Positions 45,580 through 53,351 of a stretch of DNA of 64,000 nt are shown one piece after another (the stretch's first letter is position 1; every line of letters starts with the position of its first letter). The translations under genes were made by a program, and so were the position numbers. Below the pieces are notes generated by a model. The model did no database searches and was not told the DNA's origin. It saw nothing but the letters and a program-made list of their open reading frames with translations. This stretch comes from Pseudomonas sichuanensis (GTDB lineage Bacteria; Pseudomonadota; Gammaproteobacteria; Pseudomonadales; Pseudomonadaceae): assembly GCF_003231305.1 (NCBI RefSeq), contig NZ_QKVM01000017.1:1-64000 (forward strand), read 5' to 3'.

Positions 45580-45592
45580 TGAATTGATTTCA
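45580..45592. promoter_or_regulatory. MetR-type operator upstream of mesX-mesD
   Basis: tgaattgatttca is an exact match to the MetR consensus TGAA-N5-TTCA. It lies 78 bp before the mesX start and about 195 bp before the divergent mdh start. Together with the metR-like gene in the same unit it suggests homocysteine/methionine control. Confidence 0.75.
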
Positions 45593-45603
45593 CAAGACCT
45601 TTA

Positions 45604-45655
45604 GTCATGCTCATGACCGCTGCGCTGCTCAATACGACCAGCAAGGCAGCGCAGC
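45604..45655. repeat. Two hairpins in the mesX-mdh intergenic region
   Basis: gtcatg-ct-catgac (45604-45617) is followed by a perfect 10-bp stem, gctgcgctgc (45619-45628) with gcagcgcagc (45646-45655). No T-run follows. They could lie in the mdh leader or bound the MetR-controlled promoter region. The 283-bp gap holds no other gene. Confidence 0.5.
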
Positions 45656-45785
45656 ATGGGGCGACGCAATGAAAGGCGGCTTTGGGTCGATAACGCAGCT
45701 TCGAGTGGCCTTCTGGCGCCAGGGGTCGATACTTCTCTGTACAGGCGTGCGCGCTGCGGGTTTCGCGCACTGCGGGAGGTGGTAG

Positions 45786-46715
45786 ATGAACAAGTTATCG
45801 ATTGTAGGTGCCGGGATGGTGGGCGAGGCAGCGGCCCAGGTCATTGCCCGGGAAGAGCTGTGCCGCGAGTTGATGTTGATCGATGTGCAGGGCGAGTTGG
45901 CGCAGGGCAAGGCGCTGGACGTCTGGCAGGCGGCCATCGAGTCGGGGTCCGATACCCGGGTGCTTGGCGGGTCCGATGCCGAGATGCTGCAAGGTTCCGA
46001 CCTGGTGGTGATTACCGCGGGCGTGCCGCGCAAGCCAGGCCAATCGCGTCAGGATGTGCTGAGCATCAATCTGCCCATTCTCGACAGCATCCTGCTGGAT
46101 ATCAGGCGCCATGCACCGGCGGCGACGCTGCTGGTGGTGTCGAACCCGGTCGATGTGCTGACCTATCGGGCCTGGTCCCGCAGTGGGCTGGGGCGCGACA
46201 AGGTGTTCGGGCAGGCCGGGGTGCTGGATACCGCGCGCATGAAGTGTTTCATTGCTGAGCAAACCGGGTTTTCCGCTCGCGACATCACGGCGCTGGTACT
46301 CGGCGGCCATGGCGATAGCATGGTGCCGTTGATGCGCTACTGCGCGGTCGGTTCGGTGCCTTTGTCCCAGTTCCTGTCAACCGAGCAGATCGAGCGGATC
46401 GTGCAGCGCACCCGCCAAGGGGGCGGCGAGATTCTGGGCTTGAAGAAGCTGGGAAGCGCCTGCGATGCACCCGGTGTGGCCATCGCGCAGATGGTCGATG
46501 CCATCGCCAATGGGCGCAACCGCATTGTGCCGACGGTGGCGATCCTCGACGGCGAGTACGGTCGAAAGGATATCGCCATGGGCGTGCCCTGCGTGCTGGC
46601 AGAAGCAGGGATCAAGCGCGTGATCGAGCTGCCGCTGGATGCGCAGGAGCAGGCGATGTTCGATCATTCGGCCGACCAGGTGATGCGTGACATCGCAGAA
46701 ATGAAAGCGATGTAA
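45786..46715 (+). CDS. mdh: NAD-dependent malate dehydrogenase (LDH-like type)
   Basis: Protein of 309 residues with GGGAGG upstream of the ATG. The Rossmann motif is LSIVGAGMVGEAAAQVIA. The active-site loop VPRKPGQSR has Arg at the position that selects malate/oxaloacetate over lactate/pyruvate, and LGGHGDSMVPL holds the catalytic His. It is thus called malate rather than lactate dehydrogenase. Pseudomonads often rely on the quinone-linked enzyme Mqo, so a soluble NAD form is worth noting. Confidence 0.85.
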   Translation: MNKLSIVGAGMVGEAAAQVIAREELCRELMLIDVQGELAQGKALDVWQAAIESGSDTRVLGGSDAEMLQGSDLVVITAGVPRKPGQSRQDVLSINLPILDSILLDIRRHAPAATLLVVSNPVDVLTYRAWSRSGLGRDKVFGQAGVLDTARMKCFIAEQTGFSARDITALVLGGHGDSMVPLMRYCAVGSVPLSQFLSTEQIERIVQRTRQGGGEILGLKKLGSACDAPGVAIAQMVDAIANGRNRIVPTVAILDGEYGRKDIAMGVPCVLAEAGIKRVIELPLDAQEQAMFDHSADQVMRDIAEMKAM

Positions 46716-46793
46716 GCAGCTGAACGCATCGATGGGCGTCGCGTTGCCTGCGCTGGCTTCAGATCGATGAAGCGCGCAGGCATCGCAGCGCGC

Positions 46794-47501
46794 TCAGGCG
46801 CCTCCCTTGGCCTGCTGTTCCAGGTGCAACTGCAAGGTCGGATCGAGTTGCAGTGCGCTGGCCAGTTCGTCGAGGTAGGCCCGCTCTGCGTCCTGCTGGT
46901 CATCCACCAGCATCACGCTGGCCAGGTACATCTCCGCGGCCATGGCCGGGTCCCGAGCGGACTGAGCCACCTGCACGGCATCGAGCGGCCTGCTGACTTC
47001 CTCATCCAGCCATTGCTGCAGTTGCGGGTCGCTGGTCTGCCGTTTGATTTCGGCGTAGATCAACTGCTCTTCCTGTTCGTCGATGCGACCGTCAGCCTTG
47101 GCCGCCGCAATCAGCGCGCGCAGGATGGCATGGCTGTGATCCTCGGCCTCGGGGCCGGACAATTGATCGACAGTACGCAGCGCCTGTTGCGGGGCTGCCG
47201 CCTGGCTGCGCTGCCAGCTTTGATAGGCTTGGAACGCCATCATGCCCAGCGACGCCAGGGCCGCGTAATTGGGGCTACCCGCGGAGCGCCCCTGGCCAGC
47301 GCTGCCGCCGCCACCCAACAGGCCGCCCAGCAAGCCACCCAGGCCGCCGCCAGCCGAACTGCCGCCGCCGCCAAGCAGGCCGCCCAGCAAGCCACCCAAA
47401 CCGCCCAGGCTGTCTTGCGATGAGCTGCCGCCGTTCCCTTGTTGCGCTTGCGAGCTTTGCCCGGCCCGGAGCAACTGCTCGAGCAGATCACTGGTGTTCA
47501 T
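46794..47501 (-). CDS. TerB/DUF533 family protein with Gly-rich repeat
   Basis: Protein of 235 residues. Residues 1-30 are polar; residues 30-72 are a Gly/Leu/Ser low-complexity region made of two copies of a 19-residue unit (GLGGLLGGLLGGGG). The C-terminal part (about 95-235) is a DUF533/TerB-like helical domain with ILRALIAAAKADGRIDEQEE, VSRPLDAVQVAQSARDPAM and YLASVMLVDDQQDAERAYL. Such proteins may be membrane-associated; function unknown. Confidence 0.88.
   Translation of the reverse strand: MNTSDLLEQLLRAGQSSQAQQGNGGSSSQDSLGGLGGLLGGLLGGGGSSAGGGLGGLLGGLLGGGGSAGQGRSAGSPNYAALASLGMMAFQAYQSWQRSQAAAPQQALRTVDQLSGPEAEDHSHAILRALIAAAKADGRIDEQEEQLIYAEIKRQTSDPQLQQWLDEEVSRPLDAVQVAQSARDPAMAAEMYLASVMLVDDQQDAERAYLDELASALQLDPTLQLHLEQQAKGGA
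47321..47398. repeat. 57-bp tandem duplication coding for Gly-rich unit
   Basis: ggccgcccagcaagccaccc occurs at 47321 and again at 47378, a period of 57 bp or 19 codons, inside the TerB-like gene. It is in frame and accounts for the duplicated GLGGLLGGLLGGGG segment. Confidence 0.8.
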
Positions 47502-47687
47502 GGCGCCGCCCCTCGGTTGGTAGTGGTTGCCCAGACAGCAACGATAGCCCTCTCAAGGCGATCTGCCATGACCGCCTGACCGATGGGGAGCCCGGGGTAA
47601 TGCTCTGTTGGAATTGCGCTGGATGCTGCCGGATCGGGCAGGGGAGGGCGTGGTGCAGGCCAACGGGCCAGCCGCCTGGCGCGTGGG

Positions 47688-47867
47688 TCAAGTGTCGGTG
47701 TTGCGCTGACGCGAACGTTGATAGCGGCTAAAGCCGATCTGTATCGCTGCTGCCACCAGGCACAGCAGGCCGATTTTCAGCGTCGGGTCCATGGCGTAGT
47801 GTTCGCACACTTTGCCCACGGCAATCACGCTCACGAAAATGGCGATCGGTAACAACAGCTTCTGCAT
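47688..47867 (-). CDS. Small two-span inner-membrane protein
   Basis: Protein of 59 residues from the ATG at 47867 with AGGAG 6 nt upstream. Two hydrophobic segments can be seen (LLLPIAIFVSVIAVG and IGLLCLVAAAIQIGF) around a short charged loop, with a basic C terminus. No family is recognised. Confidence 0.65.
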   Translation of the reverse strand: MQKLLLPIAIFVSVIAVGKVCEHYAMDPTLKIGLLCLVAAAIQIGFSRYQRSRQRNTDT

Positions 47868-48032
47868 CCCATACTCCTGGCATCGGGTCTTCAAGACTTG
47901 TGTGAGGTGGGCGAGGGTATCGCGTTGCCGACCAACAAGCAGCAATGCCGTGCAGCGCTTGCCGTCGCCGACGGTGCTGCTGGCCGGTATGATGGCGCCT
48001 GCGCATCAAACCCGACCTACCCGGACAACCCA

Positions 48033-48191
48033 ATGAACCGCCAGAAAAAGATCAAGCAGCTCCTTAAAGCCCACGCGAAAAAGGCCAGTGCCAAGTTGGC
48101 GCCGCGCAAGCCCAAATACATCTGCAAGGCCGACCGCGCGAAGCTGGCTGGCGAAGCGGCTGCAGAGGCTGAGCCCCGCGTCGAAAGCTGA
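48033..48191 (+). CDS. DUF2986 domain-containing small protein
   Basis: Protein of 52 residues. MNRQKKIKQLLKAHAKKASA followed by KLAPRKPKYICKADRAKL is the conserved DUF2986 sequence. It is very basic and may bind nucleic acid or ribosome, but this is not shown. Divergent from the small membrane-protein gene, 165 bp between starts. Confidence 0.85.
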   Translation: MNRQKKIKQLLKAHAKKASAKLAPRKPKYICKADRAKLAGEAAAEAEPRVES

Positions 48192-48208
48192 CTCGGCTCA
48201 GCGCACCC

Positions 48209-48234
48209 CATCGCGGGGCAAGCCCGCTCCTACG
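48209..48234. repeat. Short REP-like element
   Basis: catcgcggggcaagcccgct cctacg, a variant of the REP type at 63341-63365, between the convergent DUF2986 and GNAT genes. Confidence 0.75.
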
Positions 48235-48242
48235 CTCACGGC

Positions 48243-48734
48243 TCAGAGCACCATCACCATCTCGTGCCAGGCCATGCCGCCATGGTCGGAAGCCGAAGGC
48301 TTGACGTAGCGATAGCCCATGCGCGCATACAGCTCGACGTGGCGCTCCTTGCACATCAGGTGAAGGGTGCGCTTGCCCATCGCCTGCATGCGCTCGACGA
48401 AGGTGCGCATCATCAGGCTGGCATAGCCTTTGCCCTGGTGGGCCGGGTCGATCACCACCGACATGATCACGGCGTTGGGCGCCGCGCTGTCATGGCCCAC
48501 CAGCTTCTTGAACGCCTCGTCGGACATCACCACCTGATGGGCGCAGCCACAGTTGATGAAGCCGATCACTTCCCCCGCCAGTTCCATGATCAGGAAGCCT
48601 TGCGGGTACTGGGCAATGCGGGTGGCGATCTTTTCGCGGGTGGCGGCTTCGTCGCCTTCATAGGCGCTGATTTCGATTTCGAAGCAACGGTCGACGTCGG
48701 CAGGGGTGGCGGTGCGGAAGGCGGGGAGGGGCAT
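48243..48734 (-). CDS. GNAT N-acetyltransferase, arylalkylamine-type
   Basis: Protein of 163 residues from the ATG at 48734; the frame stays open upstream but carries no better start. The segment CFEIEISAYEGDEAATREKI resembles arylalkylamine N-acetyltransferases, and SVVIDPAHQGKGYASLMMRT has the acetyl-CoA loop. CKERHVELYARMGYRYVKPS ends the domain. The substrate is unknown. Confidence 0.85.
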   Translation of the reverse strand: MPLPAFRTATPADVDRCFEIEISAYEGDEAATREKIATRIAQYPQGFLIMELAGEVIGFINCGCAHQVVMSDEAFKKLVGHDSAAPNAVIMSVVIDPAHQGKGYASLMMRTFVERMQAMGKRTLHLMCKERHVELYARMGYRYVKPSASDHGGMAWHEMVMVL

Positions 48735-48822
48735 GGCGGTCTCGGGTAAAGAATCAGAGGCCGCCATGATAGAAAATGCAGAGGGAGGGTGCTGCAAAGA
48801 TTTTTCAGCCATCACGGGCCAG

Positions 48823-49302
48823 CTACCCCGGATTACCCGCCCGAAGTTGTGCCGCATCGATCTTGCACACCATATCGCGCAACTTCCCGATCAGCGACTG
48901 GCGTTCCAACGGCCCCCATTGCGCAATATCGTTCTTGCGTGCCACTTCATCCCCCAGAGCAAAGGGCTGGGAGAAATACACCCGGCCGAACTGTGCCATT
49001 TCGTCACGCTCGCAGTTGATCACCCGGGTCGCCCGGGAACTGCGGATCGCTGGAGGTTTATCGTCGGTGGCAGCGGGCCTGAGGTAATTGTTGATCAGGT
49101 AGAACTGGCGCAAATACCGATTGCCCTGGTACAGGGCGACGGAATCGGCGTCGAAGTAGGTTGCCAGTTCGGCGTCCTCCAGCAGTTTGAACATGCCTTT
49201 AGGGACCGTGGCCGGTGCTTCGGCCACGGCTTTGTGCGGCACAGTGCCGTGGGCGCATCCGCCCAGCAGCACTACCGCGGCCAGGCATGGCAGGCGCTTC
49301 AT
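48823..49302 (-). CDS. Putative lipoprotein, surface-adhesin E-like
   Basis: Protein of 159 residues. The lipobox LGGC gives Cys16 as the lipid-bearing residue. The mature part contains ATYFDADSVALYQGNRYLRQ and an RATRVINCERDEMAQFG segment, a layout close to the Surface-adhesin E family (Haemophilus protein E type). The start overlaps the upstream gene by 4 bp. Family placement is tentative. Confidence 0.65.
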   Translation of the reverse strand: MKRLPCLAAVVLLGGCAHGTVPHKAVAEAPATVPKGMFKLLEDAELATYFDADSVALYQGNRYLRQFYLINNYLRPAATDDKPPAIRSSRATRVINCERDEMAQFGRVYFSQPFALGDEVARKNDIAQWGPLERQSLIGKLRDMVCKIDAAQLRAGNPG

Positions 49303-49946
49303 CGTGTGGTTCCTTGCGCCACATCCGGGCGTTCCTGCTGCAACAGACGCTCATCGACGCTGCCCTGCAACGAACAGAGCAAGCGCGTCTTGCCGTCCTC
49401 GACGCTGAGCATCAGGAGCTTTTCCGCAGAGCCCGCCGCCGGAGCGATGCCCTCGGCAGCGGAGGTATTGTCCTGCCAGGCGGAATTGGCGTTCAGCTTG
49501 ATCCGTGGTCTGGAAATGAAGTACTCACCGGCTTGCTGCCAGTTGGCCTGCGGCAACTTGGCCATGACTTGCTCGCGGCTGGCATCGATTTCGAAACCCC
49601 AGAAGTAGTAAGTGCCTTGCTCGCCCAGGTCCATGACCCGGTCGTAGTAGCTGGTCAGGCGCAGGCCCTGGTCGTCGACAGCGGGGGTGAAGTGCTGGAA
49701 CGCTGTGTCGAAGTTGCGGCGGTCCGACACCGGCAGCCAGGCCAGGCCGCGCTGATCGTCGCGGGCCAGCTTGACGGTCTTGCTCAGGTCGGCGCGCTGA
49801 GCGTACAGGTGTTTGAAGAATGACGGCTCACACGAAACCAGGTTTTCGCTGAGGCCGCTGGCCAGTGCATTACCGGAACACATTGCGAGGAAAAGGGGCA
49901 GGACCGCTTTGCTGCAGGAGAAGGATAAAAGGCGACGCATGTCCAT
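49299..49946 (-). CDS. Exported protein of unknown function
   Basis: Protein of 215 residues with a signal peptide (AVLPLFLAMCSGNALA) cleaved near residue 29. It has two Cys (LVSCEPSF and RLLCSLQG) and the segment GTYYFWGFEIDASREQVMAK. Its stop overlaps the start of the lipoprotein gene (ATGA), so the pair is likely co-expressed and may act together in the envelope. No family recognised. Confidence 0.7.
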   Translation of the reverse strand: MDMRRLLSFSCSKAVLPLFLAMCSGNALASGLSENLVSCEPSFFKHLYAQRADLSKTVKLARDDQRGLAWLPVSDRRNFDTAFQHFTPAVDDQGLRLTSYYDRVMDLGEQGTYYFWGFEIDASREQVMAKLPQANWQQAGEYFISRPRIKLNANSAWQDNTSAAEGIAPAAGSAEKLLMLSVEDGKTRLLCSLQGSVDERLLQQERPDVAQGTTR

Positions 49947-50018
49947 TGCTTGGAGATTCCTGGTGGAGTGAAAGGACGCGATATTAATAGCGTCAGGACG
50001 CTGTTACAAACTCAGAAG

Positions 50019-51041
50019 CTACCAGCCTTGCGCATGTGGCCCAGCCCCCGCCAATGCCGGAAACAGCGGCAGCACCTCTTCGGCCAGCTCCTGAATCACC
50101 TCTTGCGCCGGGCGCCGGGCCATCTGCACGCCCAGTGCCGCATGGTTGACCCCGGCCTCGCGCCATTCCCTCAGCAAATCGACCAACCCGTGGCGCCCGG
50201 TGCGCAGCACATAGCCGCCTTGCTGCGGCGTACGCGGGTAGTGCGGGTTGTCGTCCAGGTCGATCCATTCGTTGGTCATGTGCGGACGGAACCCGCCGCC
50301 GGGGATCGCCGCGCGCCAGGCGCGGATCTTTTCGGCCAGGCGGCGTGGGCCGAGGCTGTTGTGGGTGGCGTCGGGGTAGGTGAGCCAGCCGTTGGCATGC
50401 TCGCCCAGCCATTGCAGGCTCTGGCGCGACGAGCCGGTCACTACCAGTGGGATGCGCCCGCTGACGGGCCTGGGCAGCAGCCGGGCAGTGCTGAGTTGCC
50501 CCAGCGGTGAGTCGACCGGCCCGGGGTGTTCGGCCAGCAGCCGGCGGAAGTAGTCCACGCTCTGAGCGAAGCGCTCGCCACGGCTGTGGTGGTCAATCCC
50601 GTAGGCGGGGAACTCTACCGGTCGGTCACCCGATGCGATGCCCAGCACCAGGCGCCCGCCTGAAAGGCAGTCGAGGGTGGCGGCGGCCTTGGCCAAGTCG
50701 ATGGGGTGGCGCAAGGCGAAGATCGCGCTGCCGGTCACCAGGGCGATGTGTCGGGTGTGGGCGGCCAGGTAGGCCAGGTAAGCGAAGGGGTCGAACACCT
50801 GCCCGGCATCGCCGAAAGCTGGGTCGAACAACGGCACGTCGCGCACCCAGGCTGCCGCGAAGCCCAGCCGGTCAATCTCGCTGACCAGTTGCGCCTGCCC
50901 TTGGAGCACCGCCATGTCGCCGTCATAGAAGCGCAGCGGCAGGAATATGCCCAGGCTCAACTGGTCGGGGGCGAACATGCGCCGGTAGCCGGGGTGATGG
51001 GCGAAGGCGGCGGCATTGGCGCCGCAGGGTGTGGTGTGCAT
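50019..51041 (-). CDS. LLM-class flavin-dependent oxidoreductase
   Basis: Protein of 340 residues from the ATG at 51041, with AAGGA 7 nt upstream. It is the luciferase-like TIM-barrel type: LSLGIFLPLRFYDG at the start, GFAAAWVRDVPLFDP, then SGGRLVLGIASGDRPVEFPA and SGRIPLVVTGSSRQSLQWLG. Such monooxygenases use FMNH2 from a partner. It follows a GST gene by 26 bp, so both form a minus-strand pair, divergent from a LysR gene. Substrate unknown. Confidence 0.92.
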   Translation of the reverse strand: MHTTPCGANAAAFAHHPGYRRMFAPDQLSLGIFLPLRFYDGDMAVLQGQAQLVSEIDRLGFAAAWVRDVPLFDPAFGDAGQVFDPFAYLAYLAAHTRHIALVTGSAIFALRHPIDLAKAAATLDCLSGGRLVLGIASGDRPVEFPAYGIDHHSRGERFAQSVDYFRRLLAEHPGPVDSPLGQLSTARLLPRPVSGRIPLVVTGSSRQSLQWLGEHANGWLTYPDATHNSLGPRRLAEKIRAWRAAIPGGGFRPHMTNEWIDLDDNPHYPRTPQQGGYVLRTGRHGLVDLLREWREAGVNHAALGVQMARRPAQEVIQELAEEVLPLFPALAGAGPHAQGW

Positions 51042-51067
51042 GACCGTTCCTTGGTTGATGAGGGGTT

Positions 51068-51703
51068 TCATGGGCCGGTGGCCGGGGCGGGCAGGCGCAG
51101 GCCACGCTGCACGGCGGGGCGCTGGTCGACTTGCCGGTACCAGCGGTTGAGGTGCGAGTGGCTGCTGAAATCGAAGCCCACCAACGCTGCGATATGTAGC
51201 CAGGCGAAGGTGGCGATGTCGGCGATCGAATAGGCTTCGCCAGCTAGCCACGGTCGGGTGGCCAGGTGCTGGTCGAGCGTGGCGAAGGTGCTCTCGGTAA
51301 GGTGGCGATAGCGTTGGATAGCCGCAGGGAAGGGCGTGGCCTCGAAGCATTCGAAGTGCACGCGCTGGCCAAGCAAAGGCCCCATGCTGGCGCTGTGGTA
51401 CATCAGCCAGGTGATCGCCGCCCAGCGTGGCTGCGGTTGCGGGGGGAGCAACTGGCCACTGAGCTGCGCCAGGTACAAAAGGATGGCGGCAGACTCGAAC
51501 AGCACGATATCGGCGTTGCGGTCGACCAGCACCGGGATACGCCCCGCCGGGTTGAGTGCGAGAAAGGCCGGTTGCAGGTGCTCGCCGTGCTCGATGTTGA
51601 CGTGCTCCAGGCGGTAGGGCAGGCCCATTTCTTCGAGGGCGATGGTGATCTTGAAGCCGTTGGGCGAGCTGTCGGTGTAGAGAACGAGGATGGGGTCGTG
51701 CAT
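51068..51703 (-). CDS. Glutathione S-transferase family protein
   Basis: Protein of 211 residues. The thioredoxin-like N-terminal domain has LVLYTDSSPNGFKITIALEE (Ser near the catalytic position) and AGRIPVLVD with the cis-Pro, and the helical C-terminal domain has WLAGEAYSIADIATFAWLH. It conjugates glutathione to an electrophile or acts as a disulfide reductase of the YghU/Ure2p kind. It pairs with the LLM oxidoreductase and is divergent from the LysR gene. Confidence 0.92.
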   Translation of the reverse strand: MHDPILVLYTDSSPNGFKITIALEEMGLPYRLEHVNIEHGEHLQPAFLALNPAGRIPVLVDRNADIVLFESAAILLYLAQLSGQLLPPQPQPRWAAITWLMYHSASMGPLLGQRVHFECFEATPFPAAIQRYRHLTESTFATLDQHLATRPWLAGEAYSIADIATFAWLHIAALVGFDFSSHSHLNRWYRQVDQRPAVQRGLRLPAPATGP

Positions 51704-51828
51704 GCTGGCTAACCTCAGGGAAACTAACGTAAGTTGTTTGGCCTGAGCGCTATCCTATGCATGTTGTAAGAGATGGAAAAACGATAGCTTCAGCAGTCAG
51801 CATTAGCTTTTCTAATTCAAGGAATCCC

Positions 51829-52794
51829 ATGGGTGCTGTTCTGCCATTACTCGCCTTGCGTGCCTTCACCGAAACCACCCGCCTGGGCAGCCTCAAAGCT
51901 GCCGCCGAGCACATGGGCGTCACCCCGGGGGCCATCAGCCAGCAGATCCGCCAGTTGGAGGATCGCCTCGGCGTCACCCTGCTGACCCGCAGCCGCCATG
52001 GCCTGCAGCTCACCGAGGCCGGGGCGAGCCTGTACCCCGGCCTCTCACGCGGTTTCGGCCAGATCGAGCGCGCGCTGCTCGACCTGGAGATCCAGACCAA
52101 CGCCAACACCCTGACCATCAGCACCCAGCCCTCGTTCGCCGCGAGTTGGCTGGTGCCACGTCTGGCCAGTTTCAGGGCGCAGCACCCCGGCATCGAGGTG
52201 CGCGTGGAGGCGACGGCGCGGCTGGTCGACCTGCAGCGCGAACGCATCGACATCGCCTTGCGCCATGGCCTGGGCGACTACCCCGGGCTGGAGTCGAAAG
52301 CGCTGCTGGCGCCCGTGCTGCTGCCGGTGGCCAGCCCCGCGCTGCTCGCCAGCGGGCCGGCGCTGCACGCCCCTGAGGATTGCCTGCACTACCCGCTGCT
52401 GCAGGATGCCGAGCGTACCGACTGGGCGCTGTGGTTGCAGGCTCACGGTGTCGAGGCCGACAGCCGCAGCCGCCGCGGGCCGAGCTATGACGAGGACCTG
52501 CTGTTGCTGCGTGCCGCCGCCAGCGGTCAGGGCATCGCTCTGGTGCAGGCGCAGCTCGCCGAAGACGACCTGCGCAGCGGCAGGCTGGTGGTGGCCGTTG
52601 ACCGACCCTGGCCATCACGCTTTGCGTACTATTTGGTCGCCCGCAAGGAGAATTTGAAGCGGCCGCAGGTGCGGGCCTTCGTCGACTGGATCGAGGCGCA
52701 GCTTGGCACCCCTGACCCGGCCAGCAACCTTGAGCTGCAGGCCGGGGATTTGCTTCGACGAAAAAACGCGACCCCACGAACACAACAGAATTGA
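51829..52794 (+). CDS. LysR family regulator, GcvA type
   Basis: Protein of 321 residues from the ATG at 51829. Winged helix LLALRAFTETTRLGSLKAAA, VTPGAISQQIRQLEDRLGVT and the effector-domain start TLTISTQPSFAASWLVPRLA place it with GcvA-like regulators. It is divergent from the GST-LLM pair by 125 bp, so it is likely the regulator of that pair. Confidence 0.92.
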   Translation: MGAVLPLLALRAFTETTRLGSLKAAAEHMGVTPGAISQQIRQLEDRLGVTLLTRSRHGLQLTEAGASLYPGLSRGFGQIERALLDLEIQTNANTLTISTQPSFAASWLVPRLASFRAQHPGIEVRVEATARLVDLQRERIDIALRHGLGDYPGLESKALLAPVLLPVASPALLASGPALHAPEDCLHYPLLQDAERTDWALWLQAHGVEADSRSRRGPSYDEDLLLLRAAASGQGIALVQAQLAEDDLRSGRLVVAVDRPWPSRFAYYLVARKENLKRPQVRAFVDWIEAQLGTPDPASNLELQAGDLLRRKNATPRTQQN

Positions 52795-52796
52795 TC

Positions 52797-52811
52797 TGAT
52801 AATAGTTATCA
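52797..52811. promoter_or_regulatory. Fur box upstream of sigma/anti-sigma/receptor operon
   Basis: tgataatagttatca matches the 7-1-7 Fur consensus TGATAAT-N-ATTATCA with one mismatch. It lies 34 bp before the chosen sigma-factor start codon. Repression by Fe-Fur would make the operon iron-controlled. Confidence 0.85.
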
Positions 52812-52844
52812 TTTATGGTGCCGTCCTCGCCCCGGAGGACACCC

Positions 52845-53351
52845 GTGATTAACGACGATCTGAGCCAGGTCTATGCCGAGCACAACGGATGGCTCAAGCA
52901 ATGGCTGTACCGCCGGCTGGGCTGCTCGGCCCAGGCTGCCGACCTGGCACAGGACACCTTCCTGCGGTTGCTCCAGGCCCAACAGAAAACCGGCGCCAGC
53001 CTCAGCCTGCAAAAGCCCCGTGCCTACCTGGCAACGGTGAGCCGCCGCCTGGTTTACGACCATTTCCGCCGCCAGTCCCTGGAGCGCGCCTACCTGGACA
53101 TGCTCGCGCAAATGCCCGAACTTCTGGCGCTGTCCGCCGAAGAGCTGTGGGCCATGCGCGAAACCCTGCAGCAACTCGATGCGCTGCTCGACACCTTCAA
53201 GCCGATGGTGCGTTCGGTGTTTCTGCTGGTGCAGCTGGAGGGCCTGACCTACGTCGAGGTGGCGCGCCGCCTGGGTATCGGAGAGCGGACCGTGAAACGG
53301 CACATGGCCTGCGCACTGGAAGCCTGCATCCTGTTCGATGAAGACGACTGA
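52845..53351 (+). CDS. ECF sigma factor of the FecI/FpvI/PupI type
   Basis: Protein of 168 residues from a GTG at 52845 with GGAGG 6 nt upstream; the ATG at 52815 is rejected because it abuts the Fur box and lacks a ribosome site. Sigma-70 regions 2 (RRLGCSAQAADLAQDTFLRL) and 4 (LTYVEVARRLGIGERTVKRH) are seen. It is expected to direct transcription of the downstream TonB receptor when the siderophore signal arrives. Its stop overlaps the anti-sigma start (TGATG). Confidence 0.93.
   Translation: MINDDLSQVYAEHNGWLKQWLYRRLGCSAQAADLAQDTFLRLLQAQQKTGASLSLQKPRAYLATVSRRLVYDHFRRQSLERAYLDMLAQMPELLALSAEELWAMRETLQQLDALLDTFKPMVRSVFLLVQLEGLTYVEVARRLGIGERTVKRHMACALEACILFDEDD

Noticed and set aside
46285..46470. 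Lactate dehydrogenase as identity of the gene at 45786
   Set aside because: The active-site loop has Arg (VPRKPG), which points to malate dehydrogenase.
47290..47400. Repeated short units resembling a CRISPR array
   Set aside because: The repeats are in frame, of 57-bp period and code for a Gly-rich protein segment; no spacers.
52815..52844. ATG at 52815 as start of the sigma factor
   Set aside because: It directly follows the Fur box and has no ribosome site; GTG at 52845 has GGAGG at the right distance.
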